Positions 39,624-48,477 of a DNA stretch of 48,477 nt are shown one piece after another (within the stretch, counting starts at the first letter, position 1; each line of letters opens with the position of its first letter). Below the pieces are notes generated by a model. It made no database searches. It was not told the DNA's origin and was given only the letters and a program-made list of their open reading frames with translations. The stretch covers positions 1-48,477 of the forward strand of contig JAOHKG010000007.1 in the NCBI GenBank assembly GCA_028101095.1, in the 5' to 3' direction. The stretch is from Fidelibacterota bacterium (GTDB taxonomy: Bacteria; Fidelibacterota; Marinisomatia; Marinisomatales; UBA1611). Position numbers and translations under genes: made by a program.

Positions 39624-40588
39624 TATTTATATTTGATTCCTGTGCAAGATCTAACTTTTTCTAAAACTTGATTAGCTGATTTTTGTGCTTTTTTTGCGCC
39701 TAAATTTAAAATATCAAAAACATCTGATGGATTTTGAATTAAACGTTCTTTGTTCTTCCTGAAAGGTTCAAAATAATCCATTATTTTATCAAATAAATCT
39801 TGTTTTATATCTCCATATCTTGCTCCAGGTGTTTCAAATCTAGATATTAATTTTTTTCTATCATCATTATTCAAAAATAAATTAAATAACTCAAAAAGCG
39901 GTGCATCAGTACTTTTTGGTTCATCAATTTCTGAAGCATCAGTAGTTATTTTCATAACTTTTTTTCGAATAAGTTTTCCGTCTTCAAAAATTGGAATGGT
40001 ATTATTGTAAGACTTACTCATTTTCTGCCCATCTGTTCCAGGAACTAACTTTACTTTCTCAAGGATATCTTCTTTCGGAATAGCAAATATTTCCCCATAT
40101 TGGTTATTAAATTTATTTGCAATTTCTCGAGTCATTTCCAAATGTTGCTTCTGATCATTTCCAACAGGTACGAGTTCACCTCCAAAAAGGAGTATATCAG
40201 CTGCCATTAAGATAGGATAAGAATATAATCCCATATTGGGTTTCAAACCTTTACCTATTTTATCCTTATAAGAGGTGGCGCGGTCAAGTAGACCTCTATT
40301 TACTAATGACGTTAGAATCCATGTTAGTTCTGTTACTTGAGGAACATCTGATTGTACCCAAAAAGTACATCTATCAGGATCTAAACCTAAAGCTAGAAAA
40401 TCACAGGCTGCATGGAAAGTATTTTCAGAAAGGTTTCTTGCATTGGGAAGTGTTGTTAAAGCATGATAGTTAGCAATAAAACAAAATAAGTCATTTTCAT
40501 TTTGATATTTTATCATCCTTTTCATCATACCAAAATAGTTACCAAGATGTAATGTTCCAGAACTTTGAATACCACTTAAAACTCTCAT
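39623..40588 (-). CDS. trpS: Tryptophanyl-tRNA synthetase
   Basis: VLSGIQSSGTLHLGNYFGMMKRMI, YPILMAADILLFGGELVPVGNDQKQHLEMTREIA, GTDGQKMSKSYNNTI. Confidence 0.95.
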   Translation of the reverse strand: MRVLSGIQSSGTLHLGNYFGMMKRMIKYQNENDLFCFIANYHALTTLPNARNLSENTFHAACDFLALGLDPDRCTFWVQSDVPQVTELTWILTSLVNRGLLDRATSYKDKIGKGLKPNMGLYSYPILMAADILLFGGELVPVGNDQKQHLEMTREIANKFNNQYGEIFAIPKEDILEKVKLVPGTDGQKMSKSYNNTIPIFEDGKLIRKKVMKITTDASEIDEPKSTDAPLFELFNLFLNNDDRKKLISRFETPGARYGDIKQDLFDKIMDYFEPFRKNKERLIQNPSDVFDILNLGAKKAQKSANQVLEKVRSCTGIKYK

Positions 40589-40607
40589 CTAATCACCACT
40601 ATATTTT

Positions 40608-41180
40608 TTAATTAATTTTAAAAGGTTCCATGAATAAATAGGGCTTCCAATCATTTTGTTTTTCTTTAACGAATCGTTGGAAATAATGTAACCTGTTTGG
40701 AGGCTTGGGCTTTTTCCTTAAACTCATATTAGCACTGGAAGGAGTTTCATTACCTTTTTTTTGATTACAGGATCTACATGCTGCAACTAAATTATCCCAA
40801 GAATCTTTTCCTCCACTCGCTTTTGGAATAATATGATCTATGGTCAAAGGCATTTTTTTTTGGCCACAATACTGGCAAGTATAATTATCTCTCTCCAGTA
40901 AATTTTTTCTATTTAAATCAACTGATAAATTATCATATCTTACATAGTCTTTTATTTTAATAATACTTGGAAGACTAACCGTAAGACTAGGACTTTTTAC
41001 AACCTCTTCATAGTTTGATAAAACTTCAACTTTATTAAGAAAGTTTAAGCATATTGCCCTCTTAGCAGTACAAATTGTCATTGGAGCATAATTTGAATTA
41101 AGCACCAAAACTCCGCGATTTAAAATGCTGCCATTAACTGAATTATAGCTTGGGGATTTCACATTAAAACTTACGTTCAA
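40608..41180 (-). CDS. HNH endonuclease family protein
   Basis: RDNYTCQYCGQKKMPLTIDHIIPKASGGKDSWDNLVAACRSCNQKKGN. Confidence 0.88.
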   Translation of the reverse strand: MNVSFNVKSPSYNSVNGSILNRGVLVLNSNYAPMTICTAKRAICLNFLNKVEVLSNYEEVVKSPSLTVSLPSIIKIKDYVRYDNLSVDLNRKNLLERDNYTCQYCGQKKMPLTIDHIIPKASGGKDSWDNLVAACRSCNQKKGNETPSSANMSLRKKPKPPNRLHYFQRFVKEKQNDWKPYLFMEPFKIN

Positions 41181-41871
41181 TAGAACAACTTAAAAGATAG
41201 ATTTCCAGCAGAGCTTTATTTACTTTTATACTTTCTTCTTTTACGCAACCTTGAGAGTGTAGAATCCATTCTCCTCCAAGAGAAAAACCAACATGACTAA
41301 TCTGGTTTTCTTTTCCAAAAAAGTGTAAATCACCAGGTTTGGAATTCAGCATAGAAATTGTTCCATTTCTAAAAAAGTCCAATTGAGCATTAGAGTCTCT
41401 AGGAGTATCTAAACCACATACCTTCAAAACTGCTTGGACTAAACCTGAACAATCAAAACCAAGTGAGCTTTTCCCACCCCACCTGTAAGGAATATCTTTT
41501 AATTTCTTAGCGGTAGGGACTATCAAATCTATATTGAGCCTTTCTTTCTTTTTTACTGCACCCTCAACCGTGCTTGAGACAATCGATCCAAATGGGTATT
41601 TAGCACTATAATTCCCTTTTGAATCAGGATTAACTACATAATACTGACTGTTGTTTCTTTTGAAATCAATAATGCCATAAAAAAGATTTACAAAACCTTC
41701 GTAATCATCATCAGTTCTAATTTTCACCCAATTTCCAACCATACTTATGATTAAGCATGATTCACCATGAACTAACTCCGTTACACATTCAGACTTAAAG
41801 GTTGATTCTAAGTAGACAGGTGCAACCCCCGCCTGATTTATAAACCACTTTTTGATATTATTTACTTTCAA
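41164..41871 (-). CDS. SH3/NlpC-P60 family cell-wall hydrolase
   Basis: PYRWGGKSSLGFDCSGLVQAVLKVCGLDTPRDSNAQ, GDLHFFGKENQISHVGFSLGGEWILHSQG. Confidence 0.88.
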   Translation of the reverse strand: MKVNNIKKWFINQAGVAPVYLESTFKSECVTELVHGESCLIISMVGNWVKIRTDDDYEGFVNLFYGIIDFKRNNSQYYVVNPDSKGNYSAKYPFGSIVSSTVEGAVKKKERLNIDLIVPTAKKLKDIPYRWGGKSSLGFDCSGLVQAVLKVCGLDTPRDSNAQLDFFRNGTISMLNSKPGDLHFFGKENQISHVGFSLGGEWILHSQGCVKEESIKVNKALLEIYLLSCSIERKF

Positions 41872-41954
41872 GATATTTTATTTTTATTGTCTGATTTTAA
41901 GAAAATTGATGTTTATATCAATTGGATAAATTCTTATAATTAATTAATGTTTCA

Positions 41955-42115
41955 TATAGATAACTACTTTAAAAGGGAAACTTGTGAAATTCAAGTACAG
42001 TCCCCGCTACTGTAATTACAGAATACACTATTCAATATGTCATTCTTGGCTTTATAGCTGAGGAGAAGGCGGAAAGTGTTGATACTGTATAAGTCAGGAG
42101 ACCTTAATTGTAGAC
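41955..42115 (+). ncRNA. Cobalamin (AdoCbl) riboswitch
   Basis: AAAAGGGAAACTTGTGAAATTCAAGTACAGTCCCCGCTACTGTAATTAC core plus B12-box-like AAGTCAGGAGACCTT; directly upstream of a TonB-dependent receptor and BtuG-like protein. Confidence 0.92.
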
Positions 42116-42146
42116 TTTTAAAAAAGTAAACTTTCGGGAGAAAAGT

Positions 42147-42221
42147 ATGAATAAAGTATTCCATTTTACCATTTTATATCATTTCCCCCTTCATAAAAGG
42201 TGGGAATATCAGTCTATCTAA
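42147..42221 (+). CDS. 24-aa ORF starting at the only good ATG after the riboswitch (leader ORF, or receptor 5' end disrupted by a frameshift)
   Basis: CGGGAG SD-like sequence then ATG AAT AAA GTA TTC ... ATC TAA = MNKVFHFTILYHFPLHKRWEYQSI*; frame is +1 relative to the receptor frame. Confidence 0.5.
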   Translation: MNKVFHFTILYHFPLHKRWEYQSI

Positions 42222-44247
42222 GTTCCTTTCTGTACTGTTCTATCTAAATATTCTCTTCAAATACATTTATGCTGAATCCATAATAGTACATGATCAAGAT
42301 AAACAGGCAGTTGAATTTGCATATGTTCTAAATATTTCAAATAATAATTGGACTGTTACTGATAATTCTGGATCTACCCAAATACCAAAAGACACAAAAA
42401 TTAATGATTCTTTAAAAATACAAAGATATGGATATCGTCCTTTAATTTGTATCTACAGAGGAGAGAATCTTTTTGCTTCCTTACCGAATAAGCCAATATC
42501 ACTTAAAAACATTGATATATTTGCAGAGAGCTATAGTAAAGAAGAAAGTTTTAAGAAAATTAATATTGAAAAAAAAATCGGTCATGAAAATATTTCGCAC
42601 AAAGAATATTTAGAACTTTTACCAGGTGTCCAAGTCAAAACATTAGGTGGACCAGGTAGTATTATCACTGTTAGTTTAAACGGTGGTCCGACATCTCAAA
42701 CTAAAGTGACTATAAACGGTTTTGATTTGACTAATATGCAGACAGGAGTTTCTGACCTTTCTCAATTACCCACAGCGTTTATCAATAAAGCAAGGGTGGT
42801 AACTAGTGGAGCTAAACTTCTTTCATCTGGGTCACAAAATGGAGTTCTAGAATTAAATACATGGAAACCAACAAACTCTTTTTCAAGCACTTTTGGTTCA
42901 TTTAACAGCAGTTCGTCAAGTTTTCAACTTGCTCTTCAATCAAAAATCTTCAATTTATCAATTATTACAGGTTTAAGTAAAAGTGACGGAGATTTTCAAG
43001 TATCATGGAGAGATGAGTCTTTTAAACGGTTAAATAATAATTTCGACCAAAATTATAGTTCATTTAACTTGATTGGAAGATTATCACCTAAACTCTTTTT
43101 TAAGGGGTTTGCTCTTATCTCTAAGCAAAAAAGGGGAGTCCCTGGACTAGTTTGGTCTCCATCAGATGCAGATCATGAAGATGAACTTAAAATTATTGCT
43201 TCAAGTTTAAATTGGTTCACAAACTTGGGTAAACGTTCCATCAATTATATTTATAAAACTTCAAATGATAGTTATGCCAATCCAACATATAACACTAAAA
43301 ATAGGAATAAGCTAACTAGTTCATCTTTGAATATTAAAAATCCAATTTTAAAAAAAGGAAAGCTATTTTCATTTTTTGAATTTGATATTCAAAATCAAAA
43401 CCTAAACAGCAATGGAATGAAATATGAAAAAAATATTTTCATACTTAGCTCATCATCAGTATATAACATCTCTTCTAAGTCAAAAATTATTGGAACATTT
43501 CAGAACAATTACTCAAAGAACTTTTTTAATACAACGACAAGATCAGTAATGATAGATTATGAAATTAAAAACGATTTAATAATAGATAAACTAAGTTTCT
43601 CATCCTCCTCTCATTTTAGACATCCAACATTTAATGACCTTTATTGGAATCCGGGAGGTAATTCTGATCTAGAATCTGAAACTGGCATAAATAATTCTGT
43701 TAATTTTTGGCTTACACCCATATATGATAATATAGTTAGTTTCAATTTATTTCATTCAAATACTGATAATTTAATTCAATGGCTTCCGCTGCAATCTTAT
43801 TGGCAAGCACGTAATATAAATAATGTTGAACGCTATGGACTTACTGGGAATTGGGTTTCTAATTCTAAATTATTTAATAGTCGTTTATCTTTTAGCTTCA
43901 TCGAATCCTATTATGGTATTGATAAAAAGCCTCTTAGGTATTCTCCCAAAAATATTGGAACTATTTTTCTAGAAAAGAATTTTAAAAAGTTCAATATCAG
44001 TACAACTACTCACTTTATAGGGGAAATGGTCTCCGCTTATAGTTATCCAAAAAATAATATTATTCCACCAAATTCTACTACATCAATTTTTATCGATCAA
44101 AAGACGCAACTTAAAAAAATAGAACTAGTAACCTCTTTTTCTGTATTAAATACATTCGATCAAGAGTATGAATCTTCAAGAGGATATCCAGAACCAGGTA
44201 GAAGTTTTAAAATAACAATAATGATAAACCAAAAAAGGAAATACTAA
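42151..44247 (+). CDS. TonB-dependent receptor (BtuB-like by context) with carboxypeptidase-regulatory-like N-terminal domain; no canonical start codon in frame
   Basis: Frame upstream of the track start (42706) encodes a signal peptide (SLSKFLSVLFYLNILFKYIYA), a CarboxypepD_reg-like segment (IVHDQDKQAVEFAYVLNISNNNWTVTDNSGSTQIPKDTKINDSLKIQRYGYRP) and the plug (HKEYLELLPGVQVKTLGGPGSIITVSLNGGPTSQTKVTINGFDL). C-terminal barrel RSFKITIMINQKRKY. Confidence 0.85.
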   Translation: MKYSILPFYIISPFIKGGNISLSKFLSVLFYLNILFKYIYAESIIVHDQDKQAVEFAYVLNISNNNWTVTDNSGSTQIPKDTKINDSLKIQRYGYRPLICIYRGENLFASLPNKPISLKNIDIFAESYSKEESFKKINIEKKIGHENISHKEYLELLPGVQVKTLGGPGSIITVSLNGGPTSQTKVTINGFDLTNMQTGVSDLSQLPTAFINKARVVTSGAKLLSSGSQNGVLELNTWKPTNSFSSTFGSFNSSSSSFQLALQSKIFNLSIITGLSKSDGDFQVSWRDESFKRLNNNFDQNYSSFNLIGRLSPKLFFKGFALISKQKRGVPGLVWSPSDADHEDELKIIASSLNWFTNLGKRSINYIYKTSNDSYANPTYNTKNRNKLTSSSLNIKNPILKKGKLFSFFEFDIQNQNLNSNGMKYEKNIFILSSSSVYNISSKSKIIGTFQNNYSKNFFNTTTRSVMIDYEIKNDLIIDKLSFSSSSHFRHPTFNDLYWNPGGNSDLESETGINNSVNFWLTPIYDNIVSFNLFHSNTDNLIQWLPLQSYWQARNINNVERYGLTGNWVSNSKLFNSRLSFSFIESYYGIDKKPLRYSPKNIGTIFLEKNFKKFNISTTTHFIGEMVSAYSYPKNNIIPPNSTTSIFIDQKTQLKKIELVTSFSVLNTFDQEYESSRGYPEPGRSFKITIMINQKRKY

Positions 44248-44249
44248 AA

Positions 44250-45533
44250 ATGAAAATAATGATAATCTGCTTTGGTCTCTCTTCAATTATATGTGGCCAA
44301 AACCTAAAACTATTTACTCTATGCGAAGGTAACTTTGGATCAGCAAATTCCAGCCTTTGGTCGAGTAGTTTAAATGGAGGGAATATGCATGATATAATAC
44401 ATTGGGATGAAAATTCTAATCCTCTTGGTGATATTGGACAATCGATGTCCATTCACGAAACAAAACTGTATCTAGTAATGAATAATTCGCATACGATTGA
44501 GGTAATGAATTTAGCTGGAGGAGCTTATTATGAAAATACACTTCAGTTACCAAACTCTAGTCCACGTTATATCACTTTTAACGAAGACAAAGGATATATA
44601 TCTTCGTGGAATTTTAATGCTATTTTAATTCTAAATTTAAATAATATGGAAATTGTTGATACCATAGAAATAGATGGGAAACCGGAGCAAATGATTAACT
44701 ATGAGAATCATTTATACATTTCAGTCCCTAATAAAAGTGATTGGACAACAAATGATAAAGTGCTGAAAATGAGGTTAAACGATAATGTAATTGTTGAAAC
44801 TTTTACCGTAGAGCCTGGTGCGAGCATGATGGCAATCCACGGCTCTTCTCTTTTTGTCACATCATCATCATATGATGATATGTGGAATAAGTATTCAGGG
44901 ACATCCAGTATCGATCTATCTAGTGGAGAAGTTTTGAGATATAATGCAGGCCAAACAACCAGTTATGGATCTGATATATTTACTTTCCAAAACAAAATTT
45001 ATCAAATATTTGATGGTGGTTTAGTACCTTTAAACGAAGATCTCTCACCAAATATATCTCAAAAAATAGGAGCTTACCCTTCTCTTTATTCTGCCGACTC
45101 ATACGAAGAATTTTTAGTTTTAGGTATTTCTGATTATGTTGCACCTGACACGGTAATCGTTCTTGATAATGAAGGAGTAGTCCTAGAAGAATTTATAGTA
45201 AGCGCTATTCCAGGTTCTTTTGAATTTTATAATTTTGACTTAGCATCAATTGAAGAGCAGAAAATAATTCCTGATATAGCTTCTATTTATAACTATCCAA
45301 ATCCATTCAATCCAACAACAATAATACAATTTAAAAATGTTTTAAACTCACCATATCGAGTTTATATCTGTGATATAAACGGGAGAAAGATAAAAGAGTT
45401 TGATATTGATAGTTATCAAATAGGTCAAAAAAAAATAATTTGGAATGCTCATAGTAATTCATCTGGAGTTTATTTTGCTGTTTTTGAACAACTAGGCAAT
45501 TCAAATATTAGAAAATTAAGTTTAATTAAATAA
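44250..45533 (+). CDS. BtuG/DUF5074-like (YncE-type) beta-propeller surface protein with C-terminal T9SS type A sorting domain
   Basis: LFTLCEGNFGSANSSLWSSSL...IGQSMSIHETKLYLVMNNSHTIEVMNLAGGAYYENTLQLPNSSPRYITFNEDKGYISSW resembles the DUF5074/BtuG family; C-terminus YNYPNPFNPTTIIQFKN...GVYFAVFE...RKLSLIK; 2-nt gap after the TonB receptor. Confidence 0.78.
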   Translation: MKIMIICFGLSSIICGQNLKLFTLCEGNFGSANSSLWSSSLNGGNMHDIIHWDENSNPLGDIGQSMSIHETKLYLVMNNSHTIEVMNLAGGAYYENTLQLPNSSPRYITFNEDKGYISSWNFNAILILNLNNMEIVDTIEIDGKPEQMINYENHLYISVPNKSDWTTNDKVLKMRLNDNVIVETFTVEPGASMMAIHGSSLFVTSSSYDDMWNKYSGTSSIDLSSGEVLRYNAGQTTSYGSDIFTFQNKIYQIFDGGLVPLNEDLSPNISQKIGAYPSLYSADSYEEFLVLGISDYVAPDTVIVLDNEGVVLEEFIVSAIPGSFEFYNFDLASIEEQKIIPDIASIYNYPNPFNPTTIIQFKNVLNSPYRVYICDINGRKIKEFDIDSYQIGQKKIIWNAHSNSSGVYFAVFEQLGNSNIRKLSLIK

Positions 45534-45536
45534 AAA

Positions 45537-47123
45537 TTAATCTTTGAAATGCCATTTAATAGTTAGGCTTTTTTGCGATCCATTTAATGGCATTTCGGGA
45601 TTAAATTGTACTTCTGTACCTTTTTTATAATAATTAAAAAGCTCAAGCATGTTAATCCAGCTATATTGAATTACAAATGAAGAAACTTTAATACCAATGG
45701 TACCATTTAAAATATTCATCTCTTGAGTTTTTATATTGTCAGTGCTGAAAATAGGAACAAACTCAATTGGGTTAAAATAAACGTTTGATAATGTTTCGCT
45801 AAAATGCTTTACATTTACTTTTAGAGTAATATCCATATAACCACTGAATGTTTTAAAATTAGATTTTAAATCTAATGCAATCCAATCGCCTAATCCTCCA
45901 GTTTGATATGTAATATATTTTTCTTTATTAAAGAATAAACCAAATTCAAAAGTTGGTAACATCGTATTAATATATTCTAAATAAATAGTCTGAGTTTCTG
46001 CTTTATTAATCCAGTTGGGATTTATTTCTTTTACTGAAGAAATTCTTGATAAAAGAGTATTCTGTTTTGATCTCCATTTTGCGGTAAATGAGTTAAATCT
46101 ATTTTTTTCAATTAGCTTTAATCGAATATCGGAGTTTTTAAAATAATAGTATGGGTGGATTGGTTTATTTTCTTCCTTAAGACAAAATATAAAATCAAAG
46201 TTTTTAGTAGATTTTTCTATATCAGCGACAAAATTATAAACATGCTTATCACCAATTGAAGCTAAATCAAAATAAATGCCAATTCCTCCGAAGCTAGTTG
46301 ATAAATAATAGTTATTCCAATTTTGATTTAAAATAGAGTCAAGTTGCAGACTTCTTTTATTTAGAATAAAACCGAGTGAATATTCTATATTATGATTAAC
46401 AGATGACTCAACCTTTCCTTGAACAGTATTTCTAGTTAAATATCGTGAATCTGAAGTCAATGCAAGTGAATGGTTTGATTTATATCTTTGTAAAAAATTA
46501 TCTAAAGAGAAAATAAAATTCAGTCTCCCTTTGGAGTGCTGGAAGTGAGTGTTTGCATTCGTTATTCTGTTACTCAAATAACTTTGATCAACTATGTCTG
46601 GAAAGCCAGAATAGGTATTGAAATGACCTATAGAAATACTTCCCAAATTATTATCTTTTTTTGAACTAAAAGTTCCTATATATGATTGCTGGATAGGTTG
46701 CAATGAGTTATGAAAGTATTGATTTTGGTTGCCAAAATAAGATCTTTTAAAACCTATTAAATCATAACTTCTATTTTTTTGTTTACTATCCAAGTGAAAA
46801 GAAAATTGATCAAGGGAGAAATCTCCTTGTTTGTAATTTATTTTTGATAGAAAAATTGATGAATCAATACTCTTTTGAATGAAATTTGGTTTAAGTTGTT
46901 CTTGAAAATTATTTTCAATATCTGCACCATACATAGTAGGATAGTTTGATAAAACACCGTCAAATAATAATTTTTTTGATTTCCAATCGGTATTGAAGAG
47001 AACTCTTCCATTTTGTTTGAATAAACCAAATTGACCTACCCAATCATAAGGAATAATTTTTATACTTCCCGAAAAAAGAGGGTGAACCATAGATAGTATA
47101 AAAAAAACTAAAAACTTATTCAT
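45537..47123 (-). CDS. Putative outer membrane beta-barrel protein
   Basis: Signal peptide MNKFLVFFILSMVHPLFSG, alternating aromatic beta-strand pattern, C-terminal QKSLTIKWHFKD. Confidence 0.65.
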   Translation of the reverse strand: MNKFLVFFILSMVHPLFSGSIKIIPYDWVGQFGLFKQNGRVLFNTDWKSKKLLFDGVLSNYPTMYGADIENNFQEQLKPNFIQKSIDSSIFLSKINYKQGDFSLDQFSFHLDSKQKNRSYDLIGFKRSYFGNQNQYFHNSLQPIQQSYIGTFSSKKDNNLGSISIGHFNTYSGFPDIVDQSYLSNRITNANTHFQHSKGRLNFIFSLDNFLQRYKSNHSLALTSDSRYLTRNTVQGKVESSVNHNIEYSLGFILNKRSLQLDSILNQNWNNYYLSTSFGGIGIYFDLASIGDKHVYNFVADIEKSTKNFDFIFCLKEENKPIHPYYYFKNSDIRLKLIEKNRFNSFTAKWRSKQNTLLSRISSVKEINPNWINKAETQTIYLEYINTMLPTFEFGLFFNKEKYITYQTGGLGDWIALDLKSNFKTFSGYMDITLKVNVKHFSETLSNVYFNPIEFVPIFSTDNIKTQEMNILNGTIGIKVSSFVIQYSWINMLELFNYYKKGTEVQFNPEMPLNGSQKSLTIKWHFKD

Positions 47124-47637
47124 AGGCTCTTTCTACAAATTTAGGAACAACAATCATAAAAATTAAAGAATTTGAAATTAAATGTAATAAAGTGAAAAAT
47201 AATCCTGCGATGCCATAAACTAAAGTTTCTTTATAGCCATAACCTGCGCTTATGGGGAAAGAAATCGTTGTGATAAAATCATACCACACTGTACACAGAA
47301 AACCAGCTATGACTGATATAAATATTCTATTTTTTGGTGTAACATAAATAATTATTTTCCCGATATAATATCCAAATAGACCAATTCCAGCCATTGCAAA
47401 TACTTGACTGAATAAAAGTGGTAGAAATGCTAACCCCGAGCCTAAAGGATTGAGAATAGAATATATCATTATAGAAGATCCTCCAACAAAAAGACCAGAC
47501 AGAGCCCCTAGATATAATCCAGATAAAAAAATAGTAACACTAATAAATTCAACATTGGGCACAAGAAGAAACATATAACCAAGCCCAATCGCGGTTGCTG
47601 CAAACACAGCTGATTTTACGGTTTTATTCAGGTTCAC
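47116..47637 (-). CDS. ECF-type transporter S component-like membrane protein
   Basis: KTVKSAVFAATAIGLGYMFLLVPNVEFISVTIFLSGLYLGALSGLFVGGSSIMIYSILNPLGSGLAFLPLLFSQVFAMAGIGLFGYYIGK; likely GTG start at 47637 overlapping the HD gene stop, not the track start at 47715. Confidence 0.75.
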   Translation of the reverse strand: MNLNKTVKSAVFAATAIGLGYMFLLVPNVEFISVTIFLSGLYLGALSGLFVGGSSIMIYSILNPLGSGLAFLPLLFSQVFAMAGIGLFGYYIGKIIIYVTPKNRIFISVIAGFLCTVWYDFITTISFPISAGYGYKETLVYGIAGLFFTLLHLISNSLIFMIVVPKFVERAYE

Positions 47638-48477
47638 TTTTTTTAAGAATTGGAATCCCAAAATAATTATATTTATTTGTAAAATCACCTTCTTCAGGAT
47701 CATTTTCAATCGCAATATTCATCAAACTCATTCTTGAATCTGAAAAACCAATTAAGTGGATTAATAATGCTTCAGGAAATGAAGGTAGCTTATGGGACTT
47801 CCACTCATATCTTCCTTGGTGAGATAAAATCACATGCTCAATTTTTTTTGAGTAATGTTCAGGAAAATCTTTTATCTTAGATATAAAATCACGAACCATA
47901 TCCCTACCAATTACATTATGCCCAAGTAAATTTCCATTACCACTGTAGCTTAAAATATATTCCGAGCTAATCTCTTCTATTTTTCCTATTTTGTGTAAAA
48001 AAACACCTGCAAGGACTAAATCTCTATCTACATCATACAGTTTTGTGATCTTTTTTGCTATATTGGACATCCTTAAAATATGTTCTAAAAAACCAGATCT
48101 ATAGTTATAGTGCATATTAACTGAGGCGGGATGATACATTATTTTTTTCTTATTTTTTTTATAAATACCAATAACTAATGCTTTTAGTTTATTATTTGTT
48201 ATTTCGTTTATAATTATATTAATGTCATTCCACATTTTCAGAGGATCTTTTTTTGACGTTGGTACAATTTTAGCAGGGTCGAATCCATATCTACTATAAT
48301 GCTGAACCGTTGCCTTATTTATCTTTTTGACATTTAATTGATTTGAATCAATAAAGTATTCAACAATACCAGATACAGCAACTGCATTCCCCGCTTTAAA
48401 CTTCTCATTATAAAGAGCCACATTATTCCAAATTTTAGCATTAATATGACCTGTAGTATCTTTTAATGCTAAGTCTA
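47624..48477 (-). CDS. OB-fold/HD domain 3'-5' exoribonuclease (YhaM-like), partial
   Basis: Frame is open to the window edge (DLALKDTTGHINAKIWNNVALYNEKFKAGNAVAVSG OB-like), HD-like segment YRSGFLEHILRMSNIAKKI...LAGVFLHKIGKIEEI...HVILSHQGRYEWKSHKLPSFPEALLIHLIGFSDSRM. Confidence 0.82.
   Translation of the reverse strand, partial: DLALKDTTGHINAKIWNNVALYNEKFKAGNAVAVSGIVEYFIDSNQLNVKKINKATVQHYSRYGFDPAKIVPTSKKDPLKMWNDINIIINEITNNKLKALVIGIYKKNKKKIMYHPASVNMHYNYRSGFLEHILRMSNIAKKITKLYDVDRDLVLAGVFLHKIGKIEEISSEYILSYSGNGNLLGHNVIGRDMVRDFISKIKDFPEHYSKKIEHVILSHQGRYEWKSHKLPSFPEALLIHLIGFSDSRMSLMNIAIENDPEEGDFTNKYNYFGIPILKKSEPE

Noticed and set aside
40608-41180. HNH endonuclease considered as part of a defence or mobile system
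   Set aside because: Stand-alone HNH family protein among housekeeping genes, with no partner methyltransferase, helicase or intron structure; probably an ordinary conserved HNH gene.
1-48477. Search by eye for CRISPR arrays, tRNA/rRNA genes, IS elements, integrases and toxin-antitoxin pairs
   Set aside because: No regularly spaced repeats, no transposase or integrase motifs, and no convincing tRNA/rRNA seen; short tRNAs could still be missed without a covariance search.

Overview
This is an AT-rich, densely coded bacterial window. The gene content and a C-terminal 'YNYPNPFNPTT' sorting motif fit a Marinimicrobia/SAR406-like or related FCB-group genome; that assignment is inference. From left to right it contains: (1) a complex I operon nuoABCDHIJ(K) on the minus strand, with no nuoEFG between D and H and a NuoC carrying a duplicated N-terminal motif; (2) a PRODH / CoA-binding / Fe(II)-2OG dioxygenase gene cluster; (3) housekeeping genes (nadK, xseBA, a 31-aa COX24/mS38-like protein absent from the ORF track, HU, LysM transglycosylase, rfaE2-like, plsC, serS); (4) a surface polysaccharide locus (Wza-like, HTH-Wzz fusion, flippase, polymerase-like, glycosyltransferases, wecB, unusual sugar transferase, Wzi-like) followed by rmlABC-ugd on the opposite strand; (5) a housekeeping block (VWA protein, tsaD, YbbR, rpsA, cmk, rluB-like, scpBA, trpS, HNH, NlpC/P60); (6) a cobalamin riboswitch followed by a TonB-dependent receptor and a BtuG/DUF5074-like beta-propeller with a T9SS-type tail, convergent with an HD-nuclease / ECF S-component / outer-membrane-protein operon. 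The strongest leads are the riboswitch-controlled BtuB-BtuG-like module whose receptor frame has no canonical start (apparent +1 frameshift at a C5 run), the duplicated NuoC N-terminal motif, and the HTH-Wzz protein followed in frame, after a single TAG, by a flippase without a canonical start. All calls come from reading the sequence; no searches were run.
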